A DNA stretch of 64,000 nt from Stenotrophomonas sp. SAM-B (GTDB lineage Bacteria > Pseudomonadota > Gammaproteobacteria > Xanthomonadales > Xanthomonadaceae), in NCBI RefSeq assembly GCF_013387485.1, contig NZ_JABBXB010000001.1:82001-146000 (forward strand). Reading direction: 5' to 3'. The notes beneath the pieces are model-generated. The model searched no databases. It was not told the DNA's origin and worked only from the letters and a program-made list of their open reading frames with translations. Each line of letters opens with the position of its first letter. Positions within the stretch are counted from its first letter, which is position 1. A program made the translations under genes and the position numbers. Positions 62,975 to 64,000 of this stretch are shown here, piece by piece.

Positions 62975-64000
62975 ATGCCCCTGGATTTCCCCACCATTGC
63001 CGTGCTCGGCTTCCTGCTGTGCCTGGGCATCGCCATGGGCTTCTCGCTGTTGCTGCTGGTGCTGCGACGGCAACCGGCCCTGCGGCTGTGGACGGCCAGC
63101 CTGTGGATGCTGTCCGTCAGCCTGACCCTGGTCGCGCTGCGGCCCCATCTGCCCCAGGTGCCGGGCATCCTGGCCGGCAACGTTGCCGTAGCGCTGTCCG
63201 GCGTCCTGATGCTGTATGGCGTGGCGCGCCATCTTGGCCGTCGGCTGCCGGCGTGGCAGCCCCTGGCATTGGCGACCACCTACCTCGGCGCAATCACGTT
63301 CTTCCTGGTCGTCCATCCCAGCCTGGTCATCCGGCTGGATGTCTTCAGCGTGTTCGCGGTGTTGCTCAACGGCTGGATGGCGGGGTTGCTGCTGCGGCAT
63401 TCACCGTCGGCGCAGCGCATCAGCTGCCGGCTGGCGGCCGCGGTGTTCGCCGCGCAGGCCGTGCTGTACCTGGTCCGTCTGTTCCTGCCGGTGGCGCCCG
63501 ATGCGGGCGACGACATCCTGCGCGCCGGGGCGCCGGTGTTCGCGACCTATCTGGTCGGGCTGATCCTGGAACTGGCCCGGTGCTTCGCGCTGGTGCTGCT
63601 GCTGGTGGAGCGCATGCTGGTCGACCTGCAGCGGCTGGCGCGCACCGACGTGCTGACCGGCCTGCTCAACCGGGGCGCAGTGCTCGCCGACGGTGCCACG
63701 CTGCTGCAGCTCAGCCGGCGCCCGCCGAGGCCGCTGGCGCTGCTGCTGCTGGACGTGGATCACTTCAAGCAGATCAATGACCGCTGGGGGCATCTGGCCG
63801 GCGATGCGGTGCTGCGCCACGTCGCCGACGTCCTGGCCGCGTGCGTGGCCGATCGCGAGCACCTGCTGGGCCGCTATGGCGGTGAAGAGTTCGTCCTGCT
63901 GCTGCCCGGGGCAGACCCGCACCAGGCACGCCAGTGCGCCGATCGCCTGCGCGAGGCACTGCGGGAGTCGCCCGCCCGGATCGACGGTCTTCCGGTACGA
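62975..64000 (+). CDS. Membrane GGDEF diguanylate cyclase (3' end outside window)
   Basis: 342 codons are visible and the gene continues past the window. Six or seven membrane helices occupy residues about 8-220, then a GGDEF domain from about 222: ARTDVLTGLLNRGAVLADGA, LLLDVDHFKQINDRWGHLAG, and the active loop GRYGGEEFVLLLPG. The signature GGEEF is intact, so c-di-GMP synthesis is likely. The RxxD inhibitory site that usually lies five residues before GGEEF is not present. The ATG at 62975 is preceded only by a weak ribosome-binding site. Confidence 0.9.
   Translation, partial: MPLDFPTIAVLGFLLCLGIAMGFSLLLLVLRRQPALRLWTASLWMLSVSLTLVALRPHLPQVPGILAGNVAVALSGVLMLYGVARHLGRRLPAWQPLALATTYLGAITFFLVVHPSLVIRLDVFSVFAVLLNGWMAGLLLRHSPSAQRISCRLAAAVFAAQAVLYLVRLFLPVAPDAGDDILRAGAPVFATYLVGLILELARCFALVLLLVERMLVDLQRLARTDVLTGLLNRGAVLADGATLLQLSRRPPRPLALLLLDVDHFKQINDRWGHLAGDAVLRHVADVLAACVADREHLLGRYGGEEFVLLLPGADPHQARQCADRLREALRESPARIDGLPVR

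Overview
The window is a 64 kb piece of a high-GC gammaproteobacterial chromosome from the Xanthomonadaceae, most likely Stenotrophomonas or a close relative. Three things point there: a complete xanthomonadin (aryl polyene pigment) locus with a chorismatase of the XanB2 type; repeated short palindromes that begin with GTAG, the hallmark of the REP elements of Stenotrophomonas; and a polA gene followed by a C-rich multi-hairpin RNA resembling the sX13 sRNA of Xanthomonas. Almost every stretch is ordinary, densely packed chromosome. I saw no phage, integron, transposase, CRISPR array, tRNA or rRNA.

Layout. 0-12 kb: small membrane protein, sugar acetyltransferase, universal stress protein, two small conserved genes, DNA polymerase I, the sX13-like RNA, a DUF421 membrane protein, hemF, a secreted repeat-containing protein, a membrane protein, a Nudix hydrolase and a secreted S9 peptidase. 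12-15 kb: a region of nested inverted repeats, then cydAB (bd-type quinol oxidase with a short CydA). 15.2-33.3 kb: the pigment locus. 33.5-37.1 kb: YcgL and a large membrane-anchored ankyrin protein. 37-48 kb: Kef-type antiporter, MgtE, a CoA-ligase/GNAT protein acetyltransferase, a hydrolase, an aldo/keto reductase and a divergent MFS/LysR pair. 47.7-58.4 kb: chemoreceptor, Rrf2 regulator with a thioredoxin-reductase-like flavoprotein, aldo/keto reductase, an exported methyltransferase-like protein, RluE, HrpB and TatD. 58.4-64 kb: a four-gene operon (ABC ATPase, permease, PanE-like reductase, NAD-dependent epimerase-like protein), ferredoxin-NADP reductase and a GGDEF protein cut by the window end.

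The pigment locus is the main biological system. xanB2 is transcribed leftward and makes 3-hydroxybenzoate (and 4-hydroxybenzoate) from chorismate. About 180 bp away a block of 17 rightward genes, most overlapping by 1-14 nt, encodes a type II polyketide-like machine: a ligase fused to a hot-dog dehydratase, two acyl carrier proteins, two active ketosynthases plus a ketosynthase-like chain-length-factor homologue, a ketoreductase, a second dehydratase and a thioesterase. It also encodes two acyltransferases, a glycosyltransferase, a LolA-like carrier, an MMPL exporter, a DUF3261 lipoprotein, an aromatic amino acid ammonia-lyase and a flavin-dependent halogenase. Together they can start, extend, reduce, halogenate, esterify and export a membrane aryl polyene. 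Two details stand out: the ammonia-lyase carries a His-Leu pair where tyrosine ammonia-lyases do, and the halogenase has an intact WxWxIP motif.

The repeats are also notable. Two unrelated palindromic families (GTAG REPs and a TAACGGGGACGGAGG family) lie exactly at gene ends, so that the repeat itself supplies the stop codon of five genes.
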